A stretch of DNA of 64,000 nucleotides from Flavobacterium turcicum. GTDB lineage: Bacteria; Bacteroidota; Bacteroidia; Flavobacteriales; Flavobacteriaceae. The first letter of the stretch is position 1, and every line of letters begins with the position of its first letter. The position numbers were made by a program, and so were the translations under genes. Below, piece by piece: positions 36,118-46,200 of this stretch. The notes under the pieces were generated by a model. That model did no database searches. It saw nothing but the letters and a program-made list of their open reading frames with translations, and was not told the DNA's origin. The stretch spans positions 186,001 to 250,000 of the forward strand of contig NZ_JAAOBY010000002.1 in assembly GCF_011365745.1 (NCBI RefSeq), in the 5' to 3' direction.

Positions 36118-36750
36118 TTAGTATGGGTTTTTAGCCGTTTTTGCATTTGCTGGTAAAGCAAAAAAACTAGGTTCTAAAACTTTCTTTTCAATATTAGTTG
36201 CAGTTACTTCCATCGAAAATTGAGGGTTTTCTATGATATATTTTAAGGGTAATGCTTTTGATTGCGATACAAAGGCATGCCAATTTCCAAATTTATGATT
36301 CACAAATTTATCAGCATCTACGCCTATTTTGGCATTGTAGTAATATTTTTGAATACCGCTTTTGCAGGTTAAAATTACTTCATCACAACTATAGCCTACC
36401 ACAGTAGTAACCGCTTTGTTAATTTCTACCTTGAGTACTTCGTCTGGATTAACAGCGCCATCATTCCACATAAATGTTTCGGAATTCGACATTTTTGTAT
36501 ACAACTTGTTTTCGGCATTAATGTAATTTTGAGATTGCAGTAAGCTACCATTAGAAATCGTTTTATAATCACCATTTTTTATGAAATACTCCATTGTATT
36601 GCCCATCATTGCTGCAAATTGAGCATCGGTTACATTGGGTAACTTACTTTTAATACTGTTTTGATAAACAATTTTGCCTTCAAAGGTTTGTGCTTGAACA
36701 ACGAAGCATGTGAACAGTAATGATGTTAAAAAGAGAATTGATTTTTTCAT
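36118..36750 (-). CDS. Exported GLPGLI/DUF4412-like protein
   Basis: 210 residues with a signal peptide (KKSILFLTSLLFTCFVVQA), cleaved near AQTFEGKI. The opening FEGKIVYQNSI and the sequence MEYFIKNGDYKTIS match the pattern of DUF4412/GLPGLI proteins, which are periplasmic beta-rich proteins of unknown role. Two Cys (YSCDEVILTCKSG) could form a disulfide. There is no T9SS sorting domain. Single gene. Confidence 0.7.
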   Translation of the reverse strand: MKKSILFLTSLLFTCFVVQAQTFEGKIVYQNSIKSKLPNVTDAQFAAMMGNTMEYFIKNGDYKTISNGSLLQSQNYINAENKLYTKMSNSETFMWNDGAVNPDEVLKVEINKAVTTVVGYSCDEVILTCKSGIQKYYYNAKIGVDADKFVNHKFGNWHAFVSQSKALPLKYIIENPQFSMEVTATNIEKKVLEPSFFALPANAKTAKNPY

Positions 36751-37080
36751 TTTTTAATTGATTTTGAGGAATTGATTTATGGTTTTAAAAGGTGTAATTA
36801 TCTGGTTCGAAATGTAAAAAAGACAGGAATGATTGTAAAATTTTGAAAGTAAATCAAAGATTAGTCTTGCAATACTATTCTGCAATCAAGTATTTCTTCA
36901 CCTTGTTTTATAAATCAAAGATATCTTTTTTCATGGTTTGTAGGTTTTTTTACTTTTAATTATTTCAAAATAACAACTTTTTACATTCCGTAATGGTCAA
37001 ATTAGTGACCAAAAGTTTTTAACTAAAAATTAATAAACGTTTCTACAGCATACTTTTAAAAAGCCGTAATTTTAACAATT
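36751..37080. promoter_or_regulatory. Gap before the VWA/MoxR pair (330 bases, no gene)
   Basis: The only clear structure is the inverted repeat TGGTCA-AATTAG-TGACCA at 36994-37011, about 70 bases before the VWA start, a possible operator. The -7 candidate near 37070 is TAATTTTA, not a full match. No reading frame is convincing. Confidence 0.4.
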
Positions 37081-38199
37081 ATGAGAAACAAGACTACTAA
37101 AGGATTTTACTTCAAGTCGTATGAGGCGCCGTATCAGTCGCCCTTCGATAGGCTCTTTGGTATATTCAAGGAGCTAATTACCCATACCTCAGGTGATTTT
37201 GATGAAGCTATTGATTGGTTGCGAGAACTTGATGTAGAGTACAAACTCACAGATGATTCGTATACCATCGATGATTTTATCGAAGACTTAAAGAAAAAAG
37301 GTTACCTACGCGAGGAAATCAAAGACGATGGAACTCCAGGCTTAGGAATTACTGCCAAAACAGAAAGAGCCATTCGCCAGCAAGCCTTAGATACTATTTT
37401 TGGAAACTTAAAACGAGCTGGAAACGGAAATCACAAAACCAAACACAGCGGAAATGGTGATGAGCATACTGGTGAGTTTCGCGAGTTTCATTTTGGAGAT
37501 GGACTCGAGCGCATTTCGCTAACAGAGAGTTTACGCAATGCCCAAATCAACAATGGCGTGGCCGATTTTATGCTAACCGAAAATGATTTGATTGTTGAAG
37601 ACACTCAATTTAAGGCCCAAATGAGTACTGTTTTAATGATTGATATCAGCCATAGTATGATATTGTACGGCGAAGATCGTATTACGCCCGCTAAGAAAGT
37701 TGCCATGGCGTTGGCCGAATTAATAACCACACGCTACCCAAAGGATACACTTGATATTTTGGTATTTGGCAACGATGCTTGGACAATTGCTATTCGCGAT
37801 TTACCGTACCTAAAAGTCGGCCCGTATCATACCAACACCGTAGCGGGTTTACAGTTAGCCATGGATATTTTACGTCGAAAAAGAAACACCAACAAGCAAA
37901 TTTTCATGATTACCGATGGAAAGGCAAGTTGCGTACGCGAAAAAGACGGATCGTATTACATGAACAGCAACGGTCTCGACGAATACATCGTTGACAAATG
38001 CTACAATCAGGCGCAACAAGCTCGAAAGTTACACATTCCGATTACGACTTTCATGATTGCCAACGATCCGTATTTGCAAAAATTCGTCAATAAATTCACG
38101 GAGTCCAACCAAGGGAAAGCCTTTTATACCGGATTAAAAGGTTTAGGCGAAATGATTTTTGAGGATTATGAAACCAATCGTAAAAAAAGAATAAAGTAG
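37081..38199 (+). CDS. VWA-domain protein
   Basis: 372 residues. The N-terminal 160 residues are a charged helical region (EAIDWLRELDVEYKLTD). The VWA domain starts near 175 with a complete metal-ion-dependent adhesion site: MIDISHSM (DxSxS), a Thr in YHTNTVAGL and Asp in ITDGKAS. No signal peptide or membrane segment, so it is cytoplasmic. The next gene is an AAA+ ATPase of the MoxR/magnesium-chelatase type, and such VWA/MoxR pairs work together in metal insertion or assembly of enzymes. The gap of 142 bases holds an interspersed repeat, so coupling is at the transcript level only. Confidence 0.88.
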   Translation: MRNKTTKGFYFKSYEAPYQSPFDRLFGIFKELITHTSGDFDEAIDWLRELDVEYKLTDDSYTIDDFIEDLKKKGYLREEIKDDGTPGLGITAKTERAIRQQALDTIFGNLKRAGNGNHKTKHSGNGDEHTGEFREFHFGDGLERISLTESLRNAQINNGVADFMLTENDLIVEDTQFKAQMSTVLMIDISHSMILYGEDRITPAKKVAMALAELITTRYPKDTLDILVFGNDAWTIAIRDLPYLKVGPYHTNTVAGLQLAMDILRRKRNTNKQIFMITDGKASCVREKDGSYYMNSNGLDEYIVDKCYNQAQQARKLHIPITTFMIANDPYLQKFVNKFTESNQGKAFYTGLKGLGEMIFEDYETNRKKRIK

Positions 38200-38202
38200 A
38201 GT

Positions 38203-38298
38203 AGGGCGTTACCCGCCGCGGCGGGTCGGGCTGTACGCTGTATCTTTTGTTTTGCTATCGCTACACAAAAGGATGCCGCTTCCATCCCTAACGCAAAC
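38203..38298 (-). repeat. Interspersed intergenic repeat, copy 4 (VWA-MoxR gap)
   Basis: Starts GGCGTTACCCGCCGCGGCGG (itself a GC-rich hairpin), then TCGGGCTGTACGCTGTATCTTTTG, a loop, and ACACAAAAGGATGCCGCTTCC, ending CCCTAACGC. It aligns with the reverse complement of the copy at 16269-16373, so it has the opposite orientation. It was copied between two co-transcribed genes here as well. Confidence 0.8.
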
Positions 38299-38341
38299 TC
38301 AAATACCATAAAAATAATATACATTTTCAAAATAGATCTCA

Positions 38342-39799
38342 ATGAACCACATAAAAACACTTGGCGAATTAAAACAAGCCGGATACCAAACTAAAAGTAT
38401 CAAAGACGAATTGCGTAACAACCTACGCGAAAAAATAAAATCAGGAAAACCAACTTTCGAAGGCGTTCACGGTTTCGAAAACACCGTTATTCCAGAGTTA
38501 GAGCGCGCTATTTTATCCCGTCACAATATCAATTTATTAGGTTTACGCGGTCAGGCTAAAACGAGATTGGCCCGAAAAATGATTGAATTGCTGGATGAGT
38601 ATATTCCTTTCGTTGCTGGCTCTGAAATTAATGATGATCCTTTGGCGCCTATTTCACGTTTTGCAAAAGACTTAATTGCCTCACAAGGCGATGCCACACC
38701 AATTGCGTGGTTGCACCGTAGCGAACGCTTTTTCGAAAAATTAGCAACGCCAGATGTAACTGTTGCCGACTTAATTGGCGATGTAGATCCAATCAAAGCA
38801 GCCAATTTAAAACTTTCTTATGCTGATGACCGTGTGATTCATTTCGGAATGATACCGCGTGCTAACCGTTGTATTTTTGTGATCAATGAGTTACCAGATT
38901 TACAAGCCCGAATTCAAGTTGCTTTGTTCAATATTCTACAAGAAGGTGATATTCAAATTCGTGGTTTTAAACTGCGTATGCCGCTCGATATGCAATTTAT
39001 ATTTACAGCAAACCCCGAAGATTACACCAATCGTGGTAGCATTGTTACGCCTTTAAAAGACAGAATTGGTTCTCAAATATTAACGCATTATCCTGAATCG
39101 ATTAAAATTGCGCGCACCATCACGGAACAAGAAGCAAAGCTCGATGCAAATCAGAGCGAATTGGTTTACGTGCCTTCATTAGCGCGTGATTTGTTGGAGC
39201 AAATTAGTTTTGAAGCCAGAGATAGTGAATATATCGATAACAAAAGTGGTGTAAGTGCCAGAATGAGTATAACTGCTTTCGAAAATTTACTAAGTACTGC
39301 GGAGCGTCGTGCCTTGAGAGCAGGAGACGATAAAACGACCTTGCGCTTGTCTGACTTCATGGGAATCATTCCTGCCATTACCGGAAAGGTAGAATTGGTT
39401 TACGAAGGAGAGCAAGAGGGAGCTGCAGCCGTAGCACAACATTTACTTAATGATGCGATACATACTTTTTTTCCAGCTTTTTTTCCGAAAATTGAAAAGT
39501 TAGAAAAACAAGATCAAAAAACGCCATACACTGATGTTATTGAGTGGTTTTTTGCCGAAAGTGGTTTTGAGTTGCTAGATGATTGCAGCAATGCAGAATA
39601 CGAAAGAATTTTGAGTAACATCGCTCCATTGGATGCTTTGATTCAAAAATACCAACCGCAGTTAGAAAAGCAAGATCAAAATTTCATGAAAGAATTTATC
39701 TTGTGGGGATTAGTTGAATATAAAAAACTAAGTAAAGACCGCTTTGCAGAAGGTTATCAGTTCAAAGATATTTACGGTAGTTTTATCAGTAAACTGTAA
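38342..39799 (+). CDS. MoxR/magnesium-chelatase-like AAA+ ATPase
   Basis: 485 residues. AAA+ core: Walker A LLGLRGQAKTRLARKM (near residues 66-78), VTVADLIGDVDPIKAANLKL, Walker B RCIFVINELPDL (near 178-189), sensor 1 FIFTANPEDYTNRG, sensor region RIGSQILTHYPES, and a helical C-terminal lid. The usual Walker B Asp-Glu is Asn-Glu here, with the catalytic Glu kept, so magnesium binding may be weaker. It is paired with the VWA gene upstream. Relatives in Bacteroidota are often annotated as magnesium chelatase, but this is probably a generic VWA-partner chaperone. It ends in a terminator. Confidence 0.85.
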   Translation: MNHIKTLGELKQAGYQTKSIKDELRNNLREKIKSGKPTFEGVHGFENTVIPELERAILSRHNINLLGLRGQAKTRLARKMIELLDEYIPFVAGSEINDDPLAPISRFAKDLIASQGDATPIAWLHRSERFFEKLATPDVTVADLIGDVDPIKAANLKLSYADDRVIHFGMIPRANRCIFVINELPDLQARIQVALFNILQEGDIQIRGFKLRMPLDMQFIFTANPEDYTNRGSIVTPLKDRIGSQILTHYPESIKIARTITEQEAKLDANQSELVYVPSLARDLLEQISFEARDSEYIDNKSGVSARMSITAFENLLSTAERRALRAGDDKTTLRLSDFMGIIPAITGKVELVYEGEQEGAAAVAQHLLNDAIHTFFPAFFPKIEKLEKQDQKTPYTDVIEWFFAESGFELLDDCSNAEYERILSNIAPLDALIQKYQPQLEKQDQNFMKEFILWGLVEYKKLSKDRFAEGYQFKDIYGSFISKL

Positions 39800-39802
39800 T
39801 TT

Positions 39803-39837
39803 CAAAAGGGTTTAGCTTCAGTTAAACCCTTTTTTTA
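39803..39837 (+). terminator. Terminator of the MoxR-like gene
   Basis: AAAGGGTTTA (39805-39814) pairs with TAAACCCTTT (39823-39832), followed by a run of seven T. Confidence 0.85.
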
Positions 39838-39895
39838 CATCTTATTTTAAAAAGTTATTCAAAAAAAACTTGCATGTATAGCGTTTTAAAAAATG

Positions 39896-39903
39896 TATTT
39901 TTG
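39896..39903 (+). promoter_or_regulatory. -7 element of the DMT transporter gene
   Basis: TATTTTTG fits TAnnTTTG and lies 19 bases before the ATG at 39923. A TTG at 39870-39872 lies 23 bases upstream of it, which is a loose fit for the -33 element. Confidence 0.55.
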
Positions 39904-39922
39904 CAGTTCAAAATAAAATAAG

Positions 39923-40768
39923 ATGTTGTTTTTACTTTTAAGTGTAGTTTGCAGTGTTACCGTTGGAGTTATCTTTAAAATGTCACGCCGTTATGATGCA
40001 AATCCGAAACAAATTGTAGCTTTTAATTATGCTACTGCTGTACTACTTTGTTACTTATTTTTTGAACCTAATTTCACAGATGAAACCGTCGTTTTTCCGT
40101 GGAAATTGTATGTTCCTCTTGGTATATTACTACCTACTATTTTTTTAGTTTTAGCAAAATCAATTCAACAAGTAGGCATTGTAAAAACAGATGCAGCTCA
40201 GCGCTTGTCCTTGTTTATTCCCATCCTAGCGGCTTGGTTACTTTTTGGTGAGAGCTTTTCTGTTTTTAAAGTAAGTGCATTAGTTATAGCTTTTCCAGCG
40301 TTGCTTTGTATTTTAAATAAGCCGAATCAAGATCAAAATTCGCAATGGATTTATCCTGCGATCGTATTGGTAGGTTTTGGTGCTATTGATATTTTGTTCA
40401 AACAAGTGGCACTGCATACTACTTTGCCATATACCACATCTCTATTTGTAGTTTTCGCGATTTCACTAACAATTATGGTTGGGGTGTTATTGTATCAAAT
40501 AGGTATTCAAAAGCAAAAATTTGTTTTTAAAAACGTTCTTTTTGGTATTGCTGTTGGACTTTTTAATTTCGGGAATATTTTGTTTTATTTGAAAGCACAC
40601 CAAGAATTTGCCCTAAATCCCTCAACTGTTTTCGCAGGAATGAACATGGGAGTTATTGTGCTAGGCAGTGTAGTGGGCGTACTAGCTTTTAAGGAAAAAT
40701 TATCCAAGCTTAATTACGTAGGACTTATTGCTGCAATTGCTGCCATTATTTTGATAGTTCTTTCGTAA
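39923..40768 (+). CDS. EamA/DMT-superfamily transporter
   Basis: 281 residues in ten hydrophobic segments that fall into two halves, as in EamA proteins (for example LSVVCSVTVGVIFKM and LLCYLFFEPNF in the first half, VFAGMNMGVIVLGSVVGVLA and LNYVGLIAAIAAIILIVLS in the second). It should be an inner-membrane exporter of metabolites; the substrate is unknown. It stands alone, with a promoter of its own, and converges with the LuxR-type regulator. Confidence 0.85.
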   Translation: MLFLLLSVVCSVTVGVIFKMSRRYDANPKQIVAFNYATAVLLCYLFFEPNFTDETVVFPWKLYVPLGILLPTIFLVLAKSIQQVGIVKTDAAQRLSLFIPILAAWLLFGESFSVFKVSALVIAFPALLCILNKPNQDQNSQWIYPAIVLVGFGAIDILFKQVALHTTLPYTTSLFVVFAISLTIMVGVLLYQIGIQKQKFVFKNVLFGIAVGLFNFGNILFYLKAHQEFALNPSTVFAGMNMGVIVLGSVVGVLAFKEKLSKLNYVGLIAAIAAIILIVLS

Positions 40769-40806
40769 AAACAGTAGAATTATAAAGTTCCGGTATCTTG
40801 AAATTG

Positions 40807-41445
40807 TTAATTGTTTAAACCAGGCATTTTATTGCTTAGCTGAGAAAGTTCTATCACGTTTTTGATTTTCAACTTGTTGAAAATTTTGTTTTTGTGTGTG
40901 CTAACAGTAGTTAAATTAATATCAAGTTTGTTAGCTATTTCAATATTACCGTCTCCTAAAATCAGCAATTCCGTAATTTCTTTTTCTCTTTTGGATAGTT
41001 GCTCTAATGGATTCAAGCTGTTTCTGTTGGTACTTATTTGAATTAAATTTTGAAGGGTGCTTGGTGGTAAATAAGATCCGTTTTGTAAAATTAAATCAAC
41101 AGCTGTTGTAATTTGATTTTTATCACAAAGTTTATTCAAATATCCATTGGCACCAGCCATTATGTATGGGCAGGCATGAGTTTTTTCGTCATAACCTGAA
41201 ACCATTAAAATTTTTACTTCGGGTTGCATTCTCTTAATTTCTTGAATCATATCGGTGTTTTTACCCCCCGGAATATTGATATCCAGAAGTATTAAATCCA
41301 AGGTACTTTGTTCTAGTTTAGCTAGTAACTCAAAGTAAGTATCGGCAGTATCAATATTAAATTCAGGGAATCTTTCCTGTAATATTATTGAAATTCCTGT
41401 GCTTACTACAAAATGATCATCAACAATTAAGATATTTTTTTGCAT
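40807..41445 (-). CDS. LuxR-type response regulator
   Basis: 212 residues, NarL/FixJ build. Receiver domain with acid pair in LIVDDHFVVS, phospho-Asp in DLILLDINIPGG (near 56), and Lys in GYLNKLCDKN. The C-terminal LuxR helix-turn-helix is LSKREKEITELLILGDGN, IEIANKLDINLTTVSTHKNK. It binds DNA as a dimer after phosphorylation. The kinase gene lies 26 bases upstream on the same strand. The giant surface-protein gene is divergent from this pair and may be one of its targets, which is inference. Confidence 0.93.
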   Translation of the reverse strand: MQKNILIVDDHFVVSTGISIILQERFPEFNIDTADTYFELLAKLEQSTLDLILLDINIPGGKNTDMIQEIKRMQPEVKILMVSGYDEKTHACPYIMAGANGYLNKLCDKNQITTAVDLILQNGSYLPPSTLQNLIQISTNRNSLNPLEQLSKREKEITELLILGDGNIEIANKLDINLTTVSTHKNKIFNKLKIKNVIELSQLSNKMPGLNN

Positions 41446-41471
41446 TGTATTCTATTTTAATTCTACACAAA

Positions 41472-42941
41472 TTACTCAAGTGGTATAGTAACCATTACCT
41501 TTGTTCCTTGCCTTAAATTACTTTCAAAATGTATTTTTCCTTTTATGATTAGGAGTAATTCTAGCACTAAATGTAAACCAATTCCGTAGGTGCTTAGTAT
41601 TAATTTTTCAAGGTCTCGGTTGTTTTGAAGTGTCATATAATAGTTTATTTGTTCTTCTTTCATCCCTATCCCTGTGTCATTTACGTAATATATAAGATTT
41701 TGGTTTTCTATTTTAGCGCCAATAGTTATTGTCCCGTTGTGTGTGTTTTTGACTGCGTTGTCCGTTAGATTGTGAAGGATTACCGAAACGATTCGGCTGT
41801 TGATATTTGATAATAAATCAGGAGCTACTTCTGCAATTAAAACTGTTGCATTGTTTGCAGCAACTTCCTCAAAGAATAAAATTTTATTTTCAATTAGTTC
41901 AATGATTGAATAGGTCTTTTTTTCGCCGTGTCGTTCTTCAATATAAATTTTAGAGTAATCGATTAGATTTTTTGTAAAATCATTCAATTGCGTTGTTGAT
42001 TTATAGATGGAAGCAATATATTTTCTAGACAAAGTGCCTTGCTGCGGATTGTCTAATAAGTGCTTTGCAATGACCTGAATGTATTTTAAGGGACTTTGTA
42101 TGTCGTGACTTATGGTTCCAATAATTTTTTTGTGTTGGATGATTTCTTTCGACAGATTGTATTTGGTTTTTTTTAAATCCTTAATAGTGCTTAAAAGTTG
42201 TTTTGTTTGAGCGCCTATCTTTAATTTCGATCTTTGGATGCGTTTGGCAATAGCATAGTAGTATAGCGTGATTGTACTGATGAGAATCAAACTGAAAATT
42301 ACATTGAACCAAATAAGGTATTTTTTTGTGGCGCGTGTACCATTGCCAAAACTTTGTGAAAATGCATCTTGATTAAGTTCGATTTTAGAATTCAATACGT
42401 TAATCTTCACAACCATTTCAGATCGATAATTTTCATTTAATTTATTTTTGTTACTTTCCTGATGGATATTCTGACCAAGTTGAAATAGTTCTCTGTTTAG
42501 TTGATCACCAAGTTCCCAGTGATAAATAGCTTTTTTAAAAAATGGTACTGATTTGAAGGTATTAAACAACCAAATCATATCGTCTAAATCTTCAACAGAA
42601 TTTTTTCCTTCACTTAATGCATTTTTAACAATCTTTTTTTCGGCGCCACTTTGCATAGCAATTCGTGCTTTTTCATCTCCAAAATTTACTGCTAAACCAT
42701 CTTCAAATTGTTGCCAATATAAATCTTGCTCGGTGAACAAAAATAGGAGTAAGCTATTAACAGCCTTGTTGTGACCTTTAGAGTAAAGAGATTCACCATT
42801 TACATAAGATCTAGTGGCTGACATAATCTTAATCGTGTAATAATTCACCAGAATTAAAACTGTACAAGCTACAAGTGTGATACTGATAACTTGCCGGAGA
42901 TTTAATGCCTTTAATTTTAGTTTTAGTAATTTATTGTACAA
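41472..42941 (-). CDS. Sensor histidine kinase
   Basis: 489 residues. A membrane helix (QVISITLVACTVLILVNYYTI) and a second near 215 (YLIWFNVIFSLILISTITLYY) enclose a helical periplasmic domain. Kinase core: H-box IGTISHDIQSPLKYIQVIAK (phospho-His), N-box LHNLTDNAVKNTHNGTI, GIGMKEEQI and YGIGLHLVLELL. A coiled coil before the H-box (QTKQLLSTIKDLKKTKYNLS) should pass the signal. It acts on the downstream LuxR-type regulator. The signal is unknown. Confidence 0.93.
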   Translation of the reverse strand: MYNKLLKLKLKALNLRQVISITLVACTVLILVNYYTIKIMSATRSYVNGESLYSKGHNKAVNSLLLFLFTEQDLYWQQFEDGLAVNFGDEKARIAMQSGAEKKIVKNALSEGKNSVEDLDDMIWLFNTFKSVPFFKKAIYHWELGDQLNRELFQLGQNIHQESNKNKLNENYRSEMVVKINVLNSKIELNQDAFSQSFGNGTRATKKYLIWFNVIFSLILISTITLYYYAIAKRIQRSKLKIGAQTKQLLSTIKDLKKTKYNLSKEIIQHKKIIGTISHDIQSPLKYIQVIAKHLLDNPQQGTLSRKYIASIYKSTTQLNDFTKNLIDYSKIYIEERHGEKKTYSIIELIENKILFFEEVAANNATVLIAEVAPDLLSNINSRIVSVILHNLTDNAVKNTHNGTITIGAKIENQNLIYYVNDTGIGMKEEQINYYMTLQNNRDLEKLILSTYGIGLHLVLELLLIIKGKIHFESNLRQGTKVMVTIPLE

Positions 42942-43262
42942 GAGTTATGGCTTTTATATTGTTGTTTACTTCCAAATGTAATAAAAAACTTTGTTATTTG
43001 ATATGTCTAATTGCTTAAAAAAGAGCAGTTCATGTAAAATTTGTAAGAAAGTGTCAGTTTTAATATTTATTTACGATGATTTTTAACTCCATTTATTTTT
43101 ATGAATTGGTAGTTTTTTATTCGCAGGATAATCTACTGTTCCTTAAAAGATTACCTTAATTTTAACTAAACCCTAAAATCAAGTAATAAATAGATTAGTG
43201 TTAGGCTGCATGCGTAGCCACACAACGCCAAGCTTTTATCGATTTAACTAAAATTAGTCCTT
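42942..43262 (+). promoter_or_regulatory. Leader of the giant surface-protein gene (321 bases, no gene)
   Basis: AT-rich divergent gap. A short imperfect hairpin, GGCTGCATGCGTAGCC, lies at 43203-43219, about 45 bases before the ATG. No exact TAnnTTTG is seen; TTAATTTTAACTA near 43155 is the closest. No alternative gene. Confidence 0.4.
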
Positions 43263-46200
43263 ATGAAACAGAGCTACCTACCATCCATTTTGAATTGGCT
43301 AAAACTTGATAAGACTTTAAAAGTAAATTTGCTGTCGCTAGTTATTCTAGGTTTATTCTTCTTCAGTACTAATATTGCATACAGCCAATGCAATTTTGAA
43401 GTTCCTCGTTCTTTTACGACTACCAATTTCGATAATTTATCGGTTAGTTCTTCAACGTCAGGTGTGTGTTCTTCATTGTTGGGCTGCGTTATAGCAAACG
43501 AAAGCAGATTGATAGATGCAGATGAGACCAATAATGCAACCGCGAGTTTTGGGGCACTAGGAATTGGTACTATACATCGTTTGCGAGTTACTGATGGAAA
43601 TACAGTTTATGCTGCTGGATCATTTGCAGGATTTAAAATCCAACCCTTTGTAGGTTTATTAAATTTAGATTTACTAAACGGTATAAGTATAGTCACCTAT
43701 TTGAGTGGTCAACCAGTAGAGTCTTTTTCAGGTGCCTCTTTACTAGGATTAAATGTATTAAGTAATCCAAACGATTTTATTGTAGGTTTTAATACGTCTT
43801 CTGCATTTGATGCAATAGAAATTGTTTTTAGATCCGGTGTTTCAGCATTGAGTTCTACCAAAATTTACCATGCAGTCCTTAGAGAGTATTGTGCTGGCCC
43901 AGCTTTAAATTGTAATGTGAGTACAAAACCTCAATTGCCTACTTTTCCAGTTGCTATTAACCAAACGGTGACAGGAATATCTGGAGTTGGATTAGGTACT
44001 GTTGCCAATGCTGAAAATGCTATTAACTCGGATTCAGATGATTTTGCAACTTTAAATTTTAATCTTGGTGTAGCGGCAACTGCGACGTTTGCGATAAAAA
44101 ATCAAGTAGATGTATATCCAATAAACACATTTGCAGGTTTTGAAATCGAATATTCAAATTTAGCTGCAGTTGGCGCTTTGGGAAATGTAGTTATTGCAAC
44201 TTACTTAAATGGCATTTTAAGAGAACAAAGCAACGGAAGTAATTTAATTGCGAATACCGGTTTGTTAAATACAAGTGGTCGTACACCCTTAGGATTTGTA
44301 GCTACTCAGACTTTTAATGAGGTTCGGCTTATAATCAATCAAACTTTGGCATTAAATTTAGGCACAACTAGAATTTTCGGTTCAGTTTTACAAAATTTTT
44401 GCGCAGGTCCTGATTTACTTTGTAATACACCAACAGCTATGACCGCTCCGCTATATCCTGTTTTTGTAAATTCTGCAAATACAGGCTTTGATGGTGTACT
44501 TTGTGTAGGTTGTAATGTAACTAATACTCAATTTTTGATAGATAATGATCCTTCTAATTTTGCGACATTTAATAATACAGTAGGAGTTGGTGTTATTGGT
44601 AAGCTGGCAGTTAAAAATCAAATAACAGATTATCCTCTTGGATCATTTGCTGGGTTCAATATCGAAACGCCAGCATTAGCCAACGTAGATGCATTAAATG
44701 GTATTACAATTAAAACCTACTTAAACGGAGTATTACAAGAAACTAAATCAGGTTCCGGAGCATTAGTAGCAGTAGGATCTAATTTACTGACTGGTTCAGG
44801 AAGGCAAACACTTGGTTTTGTGACATCAACTGACTATGATGAAGTTCAAATTAATTTTGAAAATACAGTAGCAGTAAGTTTCGGAACCATTCGGGTGTAT
44901 AATGCAGTTATTCAGCAATTTTGTGAACCTACCGTAGTTTGTGATACTACTTATTTTTTATCAAATCCAGAATTTCCTGTTCAAGTTAATTCATCTCGTA
45001 GCGGAATTTCTGGGGTCGTTTGTGTGGGTTGTGATGTTACAAATGCATCAAATGTTGTAACCGCTGATTTTAGCGATTTTGCAAATATAACTCTTGTTGC
45101 AGGTGTAGGAAGTACAGGTTCTATTGCTGTGCAAGATCAGTTGTTTACCTATCCTCCTGGTACTTTTGCAGGATTTGTTATTGATGATTTGGGTACCTTG
45201 GCACAAGTAGACTTGTTTCAATCATTAACAATTAGTACATATAACAACGGAATCTTGGTTGAATCAAAATCAGCTGCGAATTTGATTGATCTTGCCGCAC
45301 TTGGAATAAATGTTTTAGGTTCTGTTCCCGGAGTATATAATGTAGGTTTCAAAACATCACAAGAATTTGATGAGGTTAGAATCACCGTAAATGGATTAGC
45401 ATCAGTCATTAATTCTATCAATGTTTATGGTGCTTTTGTAAATACTTCGGAGAGCAATGATGGTGCTACTGGAAATTTCAATTGTTTTTCTGCTTCTCTT
45501 TTACTTACAAAGGATGGTACTTACAATGATTTTAATGGTGACGGTCTTGTAAATGTTGGAGATAAAATTGATTATGTTTTTGAGATTAAAAATACAAGTA
45601 ATGAAAGTTTGACAAACGTCTCCCTTACAGATAATAATGCCGTAACCTCTGGATTGCCGATCCCTTCTATGCCAGCAGGAGCAGCGGATACAAATTCTTA
45701 CTCAGCAGTTTATTTTATAACTCAGCAGGATATTGATGCAGGTGTAGTTTACAATTTAGCTACCATCACCGCACGTACTTTTTTTGGATCGACAGTGACA
45801 GCAACATCTACCGATCCAACTCCATGCGTTGATTGCCCACCTAATCCATCATGTTCATCATGTACTGCCACAGCTCTGCGACAAGCAAATACAGTTTCAT
45901 TAGTGAAAACGGCAGTTTATAATGGAAATGCTGCTGCTGCAAAAGTAGGCGACACCATTACCTACACATTCACGATTACTAATTCAGGAAATACTACGTT
46001 AACCAATGCTGTTGTGACAGATGCAAAATTAGGATTGACCAATGTGTCTGTCAGTCCGAGTACTTTGGCACCATCAGAAAGTGGAACTTTAACTCAAAAC
46101 TACACTATCACCCAGGCAGATATTGATGCAGGAAGTGTAACCAATTCTGCAGTAGGAACTGCGCAAGATCCGGACAATAATACTCTTTCAGATACTTCAG

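Noticed and set aside
38166..38360. 64-codon minus-strand frame between the VWA and MoxR genes
   Set aside because: It is the translated interspersed repeat.
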